Shown here: positions 12,601 through 24,600 of the stretch, piece by piece
Numbering within the stretch: position 1 is the stretch's first letter
Layout: every line of letters begins with the position of its first letter
Origin: Cardiocondyla obscurior
Lineage: Eukaryota; Arthropoda; Insecta; Hymenoptera; Formicidae
Direction of reading: 5' to 3'
NCBI RefSeq assembly: GCF_019399895.1
Contig: NC_091869.1
Coordinates: 6,448,001 to 6,512,000 of the forward strand
DNA: 64,000 nt
Program-made: the position numbers and the translations under genes
The notes under the pieces: generated by a model
What the model saw: only the letters and a program-made list of their open reading frames with translations
Databases searched by the model: none
Told to the model about the DNA's origin: nothing

Positions 12601-15600
12601 TGAGTCCCTCCCCGTGTGAAAGCAGTAGGAGAAATTCGAAATTAAAACAACCGTCTCGTTCTTGTTTATCTCGCTCATTGCCGGTCGCGAAGTCGCGTTT
12701 GAAGGTGCTCTTAATTACAGGGCGGATCGATTAACCTGTCGATCGAATTTCGATTCCGCGGGGTTCGGCCTGAAAATTATCACCCGGAAGTGCGCGATAG
12801 ATTCGGAAATCAGTCATCCTGATATCGCGCGAACCGATATCAATCGGAAAATGCCGTCAGGTCGAACATTTTTGTGTTCAAGCCTGAGTTCTTTCTTCAC
12901 ATTGAGAAACTTCTGTAAAAATGAACGCGAAGGGATTATTGAATTTTATTTAAAATATATCGGAATTCTGAAAAAAAAGTATTTAAAGATGTATAATTAT
13001 TAGATATATCTCGGAATCATATATATATATATTTTTTTTTTTTTTAACTGTCAGTGAAAATTTAATATTAGTTGAGAGATTGAATGTGATTTTTAATAAC
13101 GCATTTGAACGACTGCATGTGACGTTGAAAGTGCTGTTAAATGGAGCTAAGAATACAGACTAATGTCTCGCGAGCTTTTTCGTGACGATCTTCTCTTCCT
13201 CCGCTACCTTTCCGAGCGCGCTTCTCTTTCGGCGACAGTCAGCGATATCTTGAAACAAAAATATAACATCAGCGAAATCTTTAATCTCGAAAATAGAAGC
13301 GTTTATTTGCGCAGTGACGTAAGTAGTGCGAGCACGACGTTCTACGTCGTAAACGTAATTGCACGGAAATGCAGACATCAATGTGACAATTAAAACTTTA
13401 CTAATATTATCGTAACCGCGCTTTGTGAAATTAAGTTATTTGTGAAACCAAAATCTAGCTCGAAAATAGCTCTTTAATTAACAGAGATTTAAATAATTTA
13501 ACGCGTTTAATAATTCGCAATCTTTTGACCTTCCACGATGAGGAAATTAATTTGATCTAAAGCGCGAGACCCTTAGACACAAATTCGCATCGGGATTTCG
13601 GTCATAGATACGGTGTAATACCAGAAATGGAAACATGCGCGTATTGCTTGCCACAGAATACAACGTTTGTCCACAGAGAGAGGGCAGGAATATCCATTTC
13701 GAGATATTTAACCCGACCAACTACTGCGTCGAGACCGGTTGCGGTACGCGACGCTTCTAAGATTACCAGGCAGTTTCATTATGCTTGACGAAAGTCGCCA
13801 CCAGGTTACTTCCTACGCGCGTGTTGTCACGTTGGCCCTCTCCATCCTTTCGCCAGACTTTTCGACTGTTCTTACACCCCCTTGAGCGCGCGTCCCCCTA
13901 TGTTCGCCGTCTCTTCGCTTTGTGTCGCGGAGAGGTCCTCGAGGAGCGCGGTGCCCAAAGTCGACGTCAAAACCGGAGATGAGAGCAACCGGGAAGAGCA
14001 GAGGCAAGATTTCCTCTCCGTCCCGAAGTTTTCTAGACGCTCGCGCGGCTGATGAGCGTGAAATAGAGTCGATACCGGTGTAACGAACGTAGAAAGTTTC
14101 GTCGCGCGCGTTATATCCCTCCGTCGATCATCAATGTCGATCAAAATACAAAGCACGTATGACAATTATTTTTCTTTTCTTTTTTCGTCATTTAAAAAAT
14201 AAAATGTAGTTTTATCGAAATGCCTGGTTATTTATTTTAGGTGTTAAAATTCAAGATAAAGTAAGAAGAAATTTATGTGTTTAGAGAAGAGTCGTTTGTA
14301 GAGTTTATTTTGAAAAATCGGTCACTCGGTTAAACGCGAATATGCGTGCGCGAAGTGGCTTCGGATAACAAAGGCCGCAGTACGTACCGACGTTTCAACA
14401 ATGTTCCAAGATTACGCTATTTTGTACCTCTGTCGTTTTTGCCGAAAGAATCGTAAATCCGAGTCCTAATCCTCTTACGATCAACGTCATAAGAGGTGCG
14501 ACACGAGCAATATCCACTTCTTAAAGGTTTACGGATGGAGGAAATGCCGGCCTCATTGCAAAAATATCTCCGCAAGTGTGACTTTTTATTTCACGAAACT
14601 AAACGTAATATTTTATTATATTTTAGTATTTTTAATTTTGTAAAAAAATTAATTTTTTTTTTTATATTATTCATCTACATTTTTATTTTATTTAATTTAT
14701 CCGCAAGGATAAAAAGGATTATTTTCAACAAAGAATTGGCACGAATATTTTTCTTGAATAGTGCGAAGAAATATAAAAAATTCTCTTTCGTAAAAACGGT
14801 CTTAATATTACGCAGATAAACGACGTCGTGGATTAATCGAGCATATAGCGCTGCGTCGGCAGGCATATTACGTGCAAACCAATCTAACGACCGAAAGTCA
14901 TTAACGACCGAGCTTCACGGAACCCGAGATACTATGGGCACACACCTGCGTGTACATTTCCGCAGAGTTACCAGCGACACCTCTTCCTTCTCTCCTGTCT
15001 TTAAGCAAACGCGAGCGAAACTCTGCCACGTAGATGCATCCAGCGCGTTCTACTAATCACATGTTTGCCAACTACAATCATTTGCTACTTCTCTAACATT
15101 CGAATGAGTCGATTCGTGTGTGGTTTGGCCAACCACGAACTTTACACGAAGCAAGAGCGTTAAGGTTTAAGTTTCTTGCAAACAAGTTTCGTGAAAATAA
15201 AATAATTTAAATATTAAACTTATTGATCGCTCCTTTAACGGTATAAGCTTAGAAATATTTTAATATTTTATAAAGTGTGAAGATTATTCAAAGATATTTA
15301 ATGTAACTAAAAAGAAAAAAAAAATTAAAAATAAAAAACGTGTAAATTAAACGTTGATAATTTTTTTTTAAACATTATTCGACGGCTAAATATCTTCTTT
15401 CGTTAGAAACATTAAGTATGCTTTTCGTCGATAAGAAGTCTTGCATCTTGGCAATCGGTATGACGATGGTAACTCTCTCTTATTAATGCCATTAATCACT
15501 CGATGAAGAACTGGCCACTAGGAGGAGAAAAATAAGGGCGTTCTGGGAAAAGGGAGAAGAATCCCGTAAATTTATCGTACCGGTGAATTTTTCCCGGAGT

Positions 15601-18600
15601 ACTTTACCCGAAGACGAAAGTAAGACGGTATGGAGCATCGTATCGCTTTCCCAGTTTCTCGCCGATTTTTTTCGTAGATTTTACTTAGTTCTTACGGTCG
15701 AGCAGAGGAGCTGGCGTTGCTTTTCGAGGCGAATCCGAGGCCTTCTGTCCTCGATAAAAATTCATTTCCTTCCTTTGATTTACTCCCGGCGCTCCAACCA
15801 ACTCTTACTCGGCGCGTCCTTCTCTCTCTCTTTCTTATCCTTACTTTCTCGCCGTCCTCATGAAGTGAATGAGATAAATGCTTGGGAAGTGCGAAGCGTT
15901 CTTACGACTGGATATAAATTTTTGCGCGAAAAGACGCGCAAATAAAATTCTGACGGGGAGCGATTCTCAAGATGAATTTTGTAGGGTATGAAATCTTGAC
16001 GAAATGCTACATCGCTAAGTCGCTAAGTATTTGACGAGACAAAACTGATGTTCAAAAATGTGCCATTATCGTTTGAAAATTAATAAGCTTTTGGTAACAT
16101 TTTGAAGATATATAATTACGATAATTGTGAATTAAATTAAAAGCACCTTTTTTTTCTTTCTTTTTTTTTTTTCTTATGAAGATTATTAATTTAAATTCAC
16201 TTTGATTGCGAGACGATTACGCTATTTATTATTTTACGAACCAGCGAGTTTATACCGATTTTATTATCGCCTTGGCGAAAAAGGCAGACGCGTAAAATAC
16301 TGTCAATATCGATTAAGGGTTATCTCTTGAGACTCCAAGACTCTTTACGGCGGACAGCTCTTCTCGGTGATGTGTAGCTACTGGGAGGATCTTGAGGGTC
16401 GCTGATGGCGCAATAGCTCGTTTTCGTGCGCCCTATTAATTACGAGGCAACGGCTCGCGTGATTCGAGCTATTTGCCCATCTACCTCTGGCTTTCTTGAC
16501 CCGTTCGCGTTTCTTCTCTCTCTCTCGTCTCCTTTCTTCCTTTCTTTCCGACGCCCGACCTCGGGGAACTTCTCGAACGAATTGCGAACAACGGAGCTCG
16601 GGCCGAATGAGTATTGAACGAAAAGAGAGATTGAAACGAAAGGAGATGAGATTTGCAGGGCGGGAGAGGGCGGGGGGGGAGGAAATGTCCTCGCGCCTTT
16701 CGAGCACGTCGAATGCGTAATATTTTAGAAAAAGTTTCGACCTCGGAGCGAGACCCGGAGACGGGCGGACATGTCGTAAGAATATCGAGAAGCGGTTTTC
16801 GGTAGACAGGGTCGAAGGGCGGGTTGGGATGAGCCATACCTATTACCGGAGATAAGTATCGAGCTCGTGAATCGCGACTAAAAATCCCGGTAACGTCATG
16901 CGGGAAAGGGCAAACTGGGTCGTGAAAGAGTTTCCATTGCAGTCGAACGATGCAATCGAACGGTCTCCTCCTCCCGGGTCTCCTTTCTCCGCGCGTGCAT
17001 CTTGCATGCGGGCCTCCCACGAAACTCGGCTACCGCTCGACGACGAAAACACGCTGCCCTTGTACTGTCACCGAAACAAATACTGATTGCGGAAGGCGAG
17101 CTAAAAGCGATCGAAGGCACCCATCGGCGTTCTCTTTCTTCGGTATCGAGGTTTCCAGGAGTACGAATCCCGCTCATCGATCTCGCGACCGAGTTATACT
17201 TTTTCGTTCGGCCAATTTCAATGTTGCGATCTTGAATTATTCGATAATTCGATACTCAGCAATTTTACGAACGCGTCTTTCGAATATCCCCGTGGGCGCG
17301 TCAAATTAGTTAAGAGCGCCAATCGAATTTCCATTTCGCGTCTACGCGAGGATTAAAAGACGTTTCACTTAGCGAGATTTACGTCAGCGTGTACGATCCG
17401 ATTACGAATCGCGCGTTAACGTCTCGTCGATCCCGGTCACCAAGCGGAATATACATTGACTGAAGGACCCCTCCGAAGGAAAGGGCAGACCCTCTCGTAT
17501 GACGCGATAATTCAGTTACATGCCAATATCATGATTACACATCATCCTTGGCAGTCGACAGCCTCTAGAGTAATGATTATTGTGGGGCCGCCGAAACGGT
17601 TACGGGATCGCATTGACCAGTCAAATTTCTCGAGGCCAGTGAATAATCTGTCACTCGCTCGCCGCTAACCGTTTCCGCGGTAACGCGCTGTTATTACATC
17701 ATAAATACGTAACCGCGAAGATATGATAATGGAAGCCGAAATGATTTCATAAGCGGAATGGAAAACGATTAATGGCCGTTTGTCGCCTCGCTTCCATTCA
17801 TTCTGGTTTCAGATTTCGAAATTAATTTGTTACTTTTTACATCGATTTTCGGTATTTAAACAGTAATATAAATCTGATTTCGAAATTTACCTCAAATATG
17901 TTTGTATCGATTTACACACGCGTTACGTTAAAATATAAATATATTATATAACATTCTCTAAAATTCGAACTTCGTAACTTTTAAAAGAGGAAAAGAAGCA
18001 AGTAGGTTTTTTTTTTTTTTTCTAAATACAATGCGCGTGCATGAAAATAGTCACAAGCAGTTGTAATTAACGATGATCGACGTTGACGTAATTAGTATTT
18101 CATTCATTTTCATAACGCGATCGGAGTGTCGGAATTGTCGGATAGATAATTACGCGCGTACAAAATTGTAAAATTTTTGCCTTAAAAAAAATTTAGATGT
18201 GACGATAAAAAATTTATCAGTTGCCGTAAGAGAGGTCGATAAATTCCGAGGTTATCGTCAGTGTTATCTTCCGGCATAGAGACGTCTCTACGCAGCCGGT
18301 GCAAGGATATTGCCAGCCATTGTAGTCGCGTCTATCGTACGACAGAAGGAAACACGCGCCAATGCGGTTTTCCCGCCAAGTTCATTCAGCGTCTCGCTTT
18401 GGACGCAAGCCAAATGCACGCGAGCAAGCAACGCTCGCCTTTCCTTTCGCCTCCCCGTCTCTCGCAGGCGCCGTCATCTCGTGGATCGGGGATCCTTGCC
18501 GTACTCGCGGCGGCCGCTATCACTGGCAATCGGCGGCATCCCTAACTCGTAAACTGAACGGCGCGGGCAAACAAACCAAAATTCTTATCTCTCACGGTGA

Positions 18601-19630
18601 TAAAAGAGGGAGAAAAAAAAAGCGGCAATACCGATATCGATGTTACGTAGTTTCGTGGAAGCTTGACCCGGGTTCTTACGACTCTAAACGATCGCCTATC
18701 CCCCTCGATAACCGCGGGACCATTCGACCTTATCCGAGCAGCTTCGACGGCACATTCCACAGTGACGATATTTCCCAAAAACGGCGATTCTTATGGCGGA
18801 TTCTCTCGCGAGTGGCGGTCATTGCGACAGTTCGCATAGAGTTCATAGTATTGGCGGCCGGCCAAGTCACGTTGCGGCTCAATGAAATCTTTCTGGGTTA
18901 GGTTAGACCCTTCCTTCCGCGTTAAGCATAGGATACGTTCACGCCGAGACGCTAGATGAGCGAGAGAAAGGCCCTTGGCGTACGGCCAGCCGACGCAGTG
19001 GGGGCCGAGGAAACAGTTGGCTTCGGGATTTGACAGCAGTAGTAGTGGTCAATATTGGCCGGACTTGGCTTCTGGTTCGGGGAGCGAGGGTTCGAACTAC
19101 TTGCACGGTGGGTCATTGCTGTTGCGTTATCTTGGCAGCTGTCGATAAAATATAGACAGAGCGGACTTTCATTGTAATTGTCAGGTCGTTTCGCTTTAAA
19201 CAGTTGAATACGAATTGCAAGCCCGATCTGAATTAAAGTTACGTGCAATATCTGACCGTTTCAATTTCGCGCTTTAAATCAAGCGCGAACGGCGATAAAA
19301 ATAAAATCTCCCCGCGCGGTCGATTGACAAAAATCAGAGCGTCGCGGCGCGTAATATGTCAAGAGAGGAGAAAAGAGTAAACAGAATTTGATAATTCGGC
19401 GCAGATTATTCTGTGATCTTCCGTGCATCTTTTCCGCGATTCTGCCGAGATCTTGTCATCAGCTGAGAGTAACTCGCGGACGCGTAACAAGTAGCCGCAA
19501 GGTTTCACAAGCAACATCTGGTGGCTCGCGCGAACCTCTTCACTTCCGTGTGTTGATCTCCCTCGCTGCCATCCCGCCGTCAAGCGAGCGTGGCTTGGCA
19601 TAGGCAGTCAGGCAGTCAGCCTCTCTCCTG
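12601..19630. other. Non-coding, probable intron
   Basis: No recognisable exon. AT-rich parts (12960-13160, 14160-14330, 15180-15420, 16030-16260, 17820-18240) carry T-runs. CpG-rich parts (13740-14120, 16380-17700, 18260-18950) carry overlapping open frames on both strands, the longest 179 codons (16481-17020 minus, 18362-18901 plus), with no motif I recognise. A good-looking acceptor occurs near 18468 (CTCCCCGTCTCTCGCAG), but I found no convincing exon behind it. Confidence 0.5.
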
Positions 19631-19811
19631 GCATTAAGTATTCCCGTTGGGTTGGCGTGGCGAGAAGGATTTGCGGGGACGGAGGAGAGTAACGCCGCGG
19701 GAGGAGAGGATACGAAAGCGGCTCGGAGCAGCGTGGCGCGTCGGTCGATGCTGGGGTGTGCTGCTGGTGAAGGAAGGAAGGAAGCGAGCGAGAAAGAGAA
19801 GAGCCCGTGTT

Positions 19812-19831
19812 CCTTCTCTCTCTCTTCCCTC

Positions 19832-19886
<55 letters not shown>

Positions 19887-19888
19887 TC
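19812..19888 (+). repeat. (CT)n microsatellite
   Basis: A continuous CT core from about 19835 to 19879 with imperfect CT/CCCT flanks. Confidence 0.95.
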
Positions 19889-20282
19889 ACGCTTTTCTAC
19901 CCTCCTTTTCTTTATGATAGCTTTCCTCTTCGTCTTCCTCTGGAAACGTACTCCCCTCGAGCCGGTGGCGGCGCCCCGGGGGCGCCTGCGCGCCTCGGAG
20001 GGGTAGCTCTCGCTCGAGGGCGGAGGACGTGAAAGAGCGGGATGAAGGGGCCCCTTCCCGGAATATCCACTCGCCCCTCTATCCGGTACACCCCACTCTG
20101 GCGTCACCACCCGCGCGGCTTCCCTCCACCTTCCCTCCACCTTTCCTCGCTACGGCTTCACTGCCCGGGCCTCTACGATCGCCCCATTCTGTTCTCGGCG
20201 TCACAGCGTGCAGCATTGAAACCCGACGTACGGTGACGGAAGAGCGCGACGACGACCACCTGCCTGTGTGCTCGCAAGTCGA

Positions 20283-20339
20283 TCTCTCTCCCTCTCTTTC
20301 TCTCTCTCTGTCTGTCTCTCTCTTTCTCTCTGTCTGTCC
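20283..20339 (+). repeat. Imperfect (CT)n / TCTG repeat
   Basis: CT dinucleotides are interrupted by TTTC and TCTGTCTG units, like a degenerating microsatellite. Confidence 0.85.
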
Positions 20340-20399
20340 TGGGTATTCCTTATCCGTCTCGCTCGTACCCTCCTCGTGACGGCGTAACCACGGAGGATA

Positions 20400-20888
20400 C
20401 ACGAAGAATCGTCTGATACAACGATACCGGTTCGACTCGAGTAAAGTGAAGGCACGCCGACCCAGGAAAACTTGTCGGAGGAAGGAAAGCACACACGCAA
20501 TACTGATTAATACCGTCGGCTGCCCGTGATCCCGTCACGTTCCCGCGTAACGTCGGCTGAGAACCGATTCTAAGTGTCTTCCGAATCGCGAAAAGTGTGT
20601 AACGGTTTGCTGCAACGCGCGAGTCCGCCACTCACGCTCGCTCCGGTGTGAAAAAATAGTCTTGTGGGAGAGCCGTCGGAAGGATCCTGAGAAACAGATC
20701 TTCTCCAAGATCGATGTTCCACATCCGTCGAGGTCAATTTTACTCGTAAAAAAAGTATCAAGTCGTACGCAGCGGACTTTCATTGGAGTACTTCCCGAGG
20801 ACTTTCAGTGAATGCAGCAAGATCTATCGTAGTGTCGTGAATTCGTTGCGTTCTCGTGTTTTACAATCGGCATTCGCACGAACAACAG
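20400..20888 (+). other. Possible untranslated first exon
   Basis: The segment ends at GAACAACAG|GTATAC (donor at 20889). It lacks long repeats and is CpG-rich, and sits just downstream of a CT tract. Stops occur in the frame that would continue into 21062 (TGA 36 nt before GTG-TTT-TAC at 20856), and no in-frame ATG follows, so it would be 5' UTR. The 5' end is not defined by the sequence. The GTATAC donor is only fair. Confidence 0.2.
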
Positions 20889-21061
20889 GTATACGCGCGT
20901 GTGTGCACGAGCAAGCCTCGTAAATCCGCCGGTCGAATCAAGATCGGCCACGACCGAGATACTCGTCCCGGTTTCTCTCCCGCGCTGACGAAGAGCACCG
21001 CGCCGGACGCGCTCGCTATTTCGCCAGTGGTACCTGCAGTAACCCTGCGAGTTTTTCTCAG

Positions 21062-21133
21062 CCACCCGGTCATCACAAGGTGTACACGACGGCGGTCACC
21101 ACGTACATCACGCCGCTCATCACCCCCGAGAAG
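21062..21133 (+). other. Exon-like 72-nt segment, 24 codons, unknown protein
   Basis: Acceptor GAGTTTTTCTCAG ends at 21061 and donor GAGAAG|GTACGG starts at 21134. The segment between is exactly 24 codons in phase 0-0, with residues 7-21 reading VYTTAVTTYITPLIT. By my count 21 of 24 third positions are G or C, a codon pattern unlike the surrounding DNA but partly explained by the local GC richness. The frame is open upstream to a TAA at about 20918 but contains no ATG, so it would need an upstream coding exon or be untranslated. I do not recognise the protein. Confidence 0.25.
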
Positions 21134-21235
21134 GTACGGTGCGTGTAATCCTGTTTCCGTGAGCGGTATCGCCAATTCTGTGCCGCGAACCGGGCTTCCC
21201 TGTCCGGAGTCCCGAAGGGCCTCGCGAGCTTACGA

Positions 21236-21440
21236 GTACCGCGAATAATGCGCTCGCGCGCGTATGCGCGCGTTCATGTGCCCGCTTGTACATGTCGCGC
21301 GAGTGTCGGCTTCGCATGTACGTGCCGGATAGCGCAGAACCGTGTGCGCGCGTGCGTGCATGTGTGTGTGCGAGTGCAGTATGCGTAGGTGTAAGTACGC
21401 ACGCTTATATGGGTATGTGTGCACTTGTGTGTGTGCGTTG
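21236..21440. repeat. Alternating purine-pyrimidine, GT/GC-rich tract
   Basis: Dense CGCGCG, TGTGTG, GTGCGTGCATG and GTATGTGTGC stretches form an imperfect TG/CG low-complexity region. Such alternating sequence is prone to form Z-DNA. It lies between the exon-like segment at 21.1 kb and the CT tracts at 21.5 kb. Confidence 0.6.
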
Positions 21441-21532
21441 GCTGGGGGCATGTGTGTGGGTGGAGCTTGATCGTGGACGTCATCCGTCGGACAGAGGCGG
21501 ACCAACCAACCGGGGTGTCGGATATTTTCTCC

Positions 21533-21570
<38 letters not shown>

Positions 21571-21636
21571 CTCCTGCTCTCTCTCTCTTTTTCTCCCTGT
21601 TTCCCTCCACCACCCTTCCCTCCTCTTCCTTTAACC

Positions 21637-21684
<48 letters not shown>
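21533..21684 (+). repeat. Compound (CT)n microsatellite
   Basis: Two CT runs (about 21533-21556 and 21640-21684) are separated by a pyrimidine-rich spacer with CCCTCC and TTCC units. Confidence 0.95.
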
Positions 21685-21688
<4 letters not shown>

Positions 21689-21689
21689 C

Positions 21690-24600
21690 TATCTCTATTC
21701 TAGTTCCTCTTGCTTGTGCACTCCTCGCAACAATGTGCAGTGACCGAAATGTTTCACTGAGATGACAGCGAACAACTTCGTCTCGTACGATTCGGCTGTT
21801 TAGGTCTACTATTTTCTAAATTTTTCGCGCCCGCCGATCTGTCAACGTAGGCAGATTATGTCTATTCTGCATCCCTCGCGGATGTGTCCGCGATATTTGA
21901 AGCAAATTACACGGCTCGCTCTCGCGAACGGCAGTATTAACGACAAATCAGTTTCCGTTCAGATTTATCATCACCTGTCAATTATGAATTGAAGTTTAAC
22001 ACGATCACTTATTAGCTTTTTCCAGCGTACTAGATTATTGACACATTTTATTTTAGTCTATCACACAGAAATCTCGGTTAACTAATTTTAAAACTTTTTT
22101 TTTAAATAAAAAAAAATAAAAAAAAGAAATATCGATACATATTATTAATTTTTTTCAATCAAAAATAGTAAAAATTCAAAGAATAATTTTTCAGCATTCT
22201 ATACAAGATAATCAAGCTGTATCAATTAATTTGTTATTTGACAATTAAAAAATAATTTGAATAAGAAAGAAAAAAATTACATCGCAGAAAAAGGAACATT
22301 TGATACGTGCTATCGTATGAGTAAATTAATCAAAACTAATTTTTAATTCAAAAGTATCTATTCAATTTCCCACTCGCAGTTAATACTGAGAACGACATTG
22401 CGAGATAAAGGGAATAAATCCTGCTTGATTGCGTTATATTTCGAACGATAAACTCGAAGGAATTGGTTAATTTTTTAAACAAGTACCGCGTGGTAATAGA
22501 GACAAAGTTTCCAAGAGTATTATGGCTCCTTCGCGCGCTTTTAATAATCTCGCCGCGTCGGTGCGTCAAATCGCATGAAAGAAATATTAATGGAATTAAT
22601 AAGTTGAGTGGTCTGACGCGGATGACGGTGGAGAGAAGCGAGGTAAGCGAGCGCTATTTCCCTTTCGCGCGCGAAAGCGCTCCGGTTTCTTATTAAGGAC
22701 TCTCCACCCTCCCATACAAACTTATTATCTTAAGTCCTTCGCTTCTCGAGGCGGAACGATAACGAGATCGTTACTTTCGAAGCGCCTTGTGGCAGCCGTC
22801 CAGCAGGACTTGCCTCTTGCTTCGTCTCTTTTCCTTCCCCGCGCTATCTCTCTGTCTCGATTGCCATCCGCATTGATTCTCCCGCCGGTCCTGGTTTCGA
22901 ATCGCCGCTTTATGATCATCCGATGTCGATCACATATGTCTATAAATAGCTATCGCGAGATACGTCTATTTCCATCGTGTTTCCGATTTTTTTTAATTTT
23001 TTTTTTTTTTTTTTTATTATTGCTGTTTTTTTTTTTTAAGACGTAAAACTTGTAAACTCATACTTCTGTTTTTATTTAAGTTTCTAATATACTACAGTTT
23101 GCTTCTTCGGTTATTTAAAAAAAAAAAAAATTAATGTCAGTTTAATTAATTTATCTTTGTTACATACGTTACGTTACGTATTGCGATTTATATGTATATT
23201 ACGCAAATATCTCTGTTGGATATTACTTTTTTTTCTATTTGATCATTGCAAGGCGTTTAAATGGAGTTCTTAAAACTTCCTGCCGCACAGACGGAAATTG
23301 CGGTAACGCATTGTCACGCGAGATAATCGTCACACGAACGATCCATCCACCTTATCTTTACGAACCTTCACACCCTCCCCTTTCGCTGACCTATATATCA
23401 CATCGCGTTGTAAAATTCATCATTATCTGAAATACAATCTCTACTTCAGACTGTGTGTGGCACGATTTTACAATTCCGACCGCGACATTTAATATCTTTT
23501 TAATATCGTGAGCGTGGATCTGCAACTTGTGAGAATAAGAAAAATAAATATTTTCCAGCGAATATTCTTAGAATATAGTTATTATGGTTGCTATCATATT
23601 GTCTCAAAGAGAAATCAATATTTTCCGATACAAAAATGCGGAATTCTTACTTAACACCGAAATAGAAAGTTACAATTGGTAACAATTTCTAAACAATTAT
23701 TGACGTTTCTGTTGAGATAGCGTGTCGCTGTTTACGAATAAACATTTGTTGATAAAAAAATAAATAAATAAAAAGAGTCAAAAAAAATAATATGATTTCA
23801 AAAAATTAGTAAATTCTACGTTTAATAATTTACTATCTCACGAATGAGTGAATAAAAAAATATTGCACGAATGTGTGTTTAAGATAAAGAACGTGCTTTT
23901 TTTTTTTTTTCTTTTATTTTTATCGAGAAATGTTTTTCGGCCGGCGGACATCGATGCGTGGAAGGGATTTTAGATTTTAAAGCGGCGATAACGAAACGAG
24001 ATGAACGGAGTTATTACACGGAGTCCTAAACTAGCGCCCCTTTAAAGTTTGACGCGTTAGGACGCGGAGGGGTCATTTTTCCGTTGAGCTCCTCACGACG
24101 ATGCGCTCTTCGGGGACAGAGGGCTTGATTACTCTCCGTCTTTTCCTGAAAACGATGTGGAAGCCTTTTTCCCTTGCCAAGATATAAAGCAAAATGCCAA
24201 AGTTTCCGGCCTGACGACTATGACGATACGCTCTCTTTATATTGTCCGGCGACACCGGACTTCGTTTTCCCAAGGAAAGCTCGGCTCGCGCTCGTTTCGC
24301 GAATGACAAAGCGAGTAAGCGGATTTGGTGGTCGCCTTGGTTCTCGAAGAGATGAAGCACGAAGGAGAAGAAAGTGAAGACAATTAAAAACACCGGATGA
24401 GATCTTACGGCGGATACTTTAAGGGCTCGCGCGTAAAAGGACGATAAAATGCAAAAGCGCAAAATTATTGTGAGACTCAATGTGAGGAAGTTAAAAGAAC
24501 GCGAGGCGGGCCGCGGAATCTGACGTATAAACGTCGTTCGTAGTCAATAAAACGAATGGGTTAAAAGTAGGCGACATCAGTCGATCCACTTGAATCGATC

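Larger units (their letters stand above)
19630..21140 (+). promoter_or_regulatory. CpG-rich block with CT repeats, possible internal promoter
   Basis: About 1.5 kb is markedly richer in G+C and CpG than its surroundings and is bracketed by CT microsatellites (19812-19888, 20283-20339, 21533-21684). CT/GA repeats can bind GAGA-factor-type proteins in insects. Within it, 20400-20888 resembles an untranslated first exon ending at a splice donor, and 21062-21133 resembles an internal exon. Initiator-like TTCAGTG is present near 20804. No TATA box was located. This is a composition-based inference; there is no proof of transcription. Confidence 0.35.

Noticed and set aside
16481..18901. 179-codon frames on minus (16481-17020) and plus (18362-18901) strands
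   Set aside because: They lie in CpG-rich DNA where stop codons are rare, overlap other open frames, and contain no motif I know.
18890..18907. Telomere-like TTAGG units (GGTTAGGTTAG)
   Set aside because: Only about two units, not an array.
19030..19110. tRNA-like B-box GGTTCGAAC near 19086
   Set aside because: No plausible A box at the right distance and no acceptor-stem pairing.
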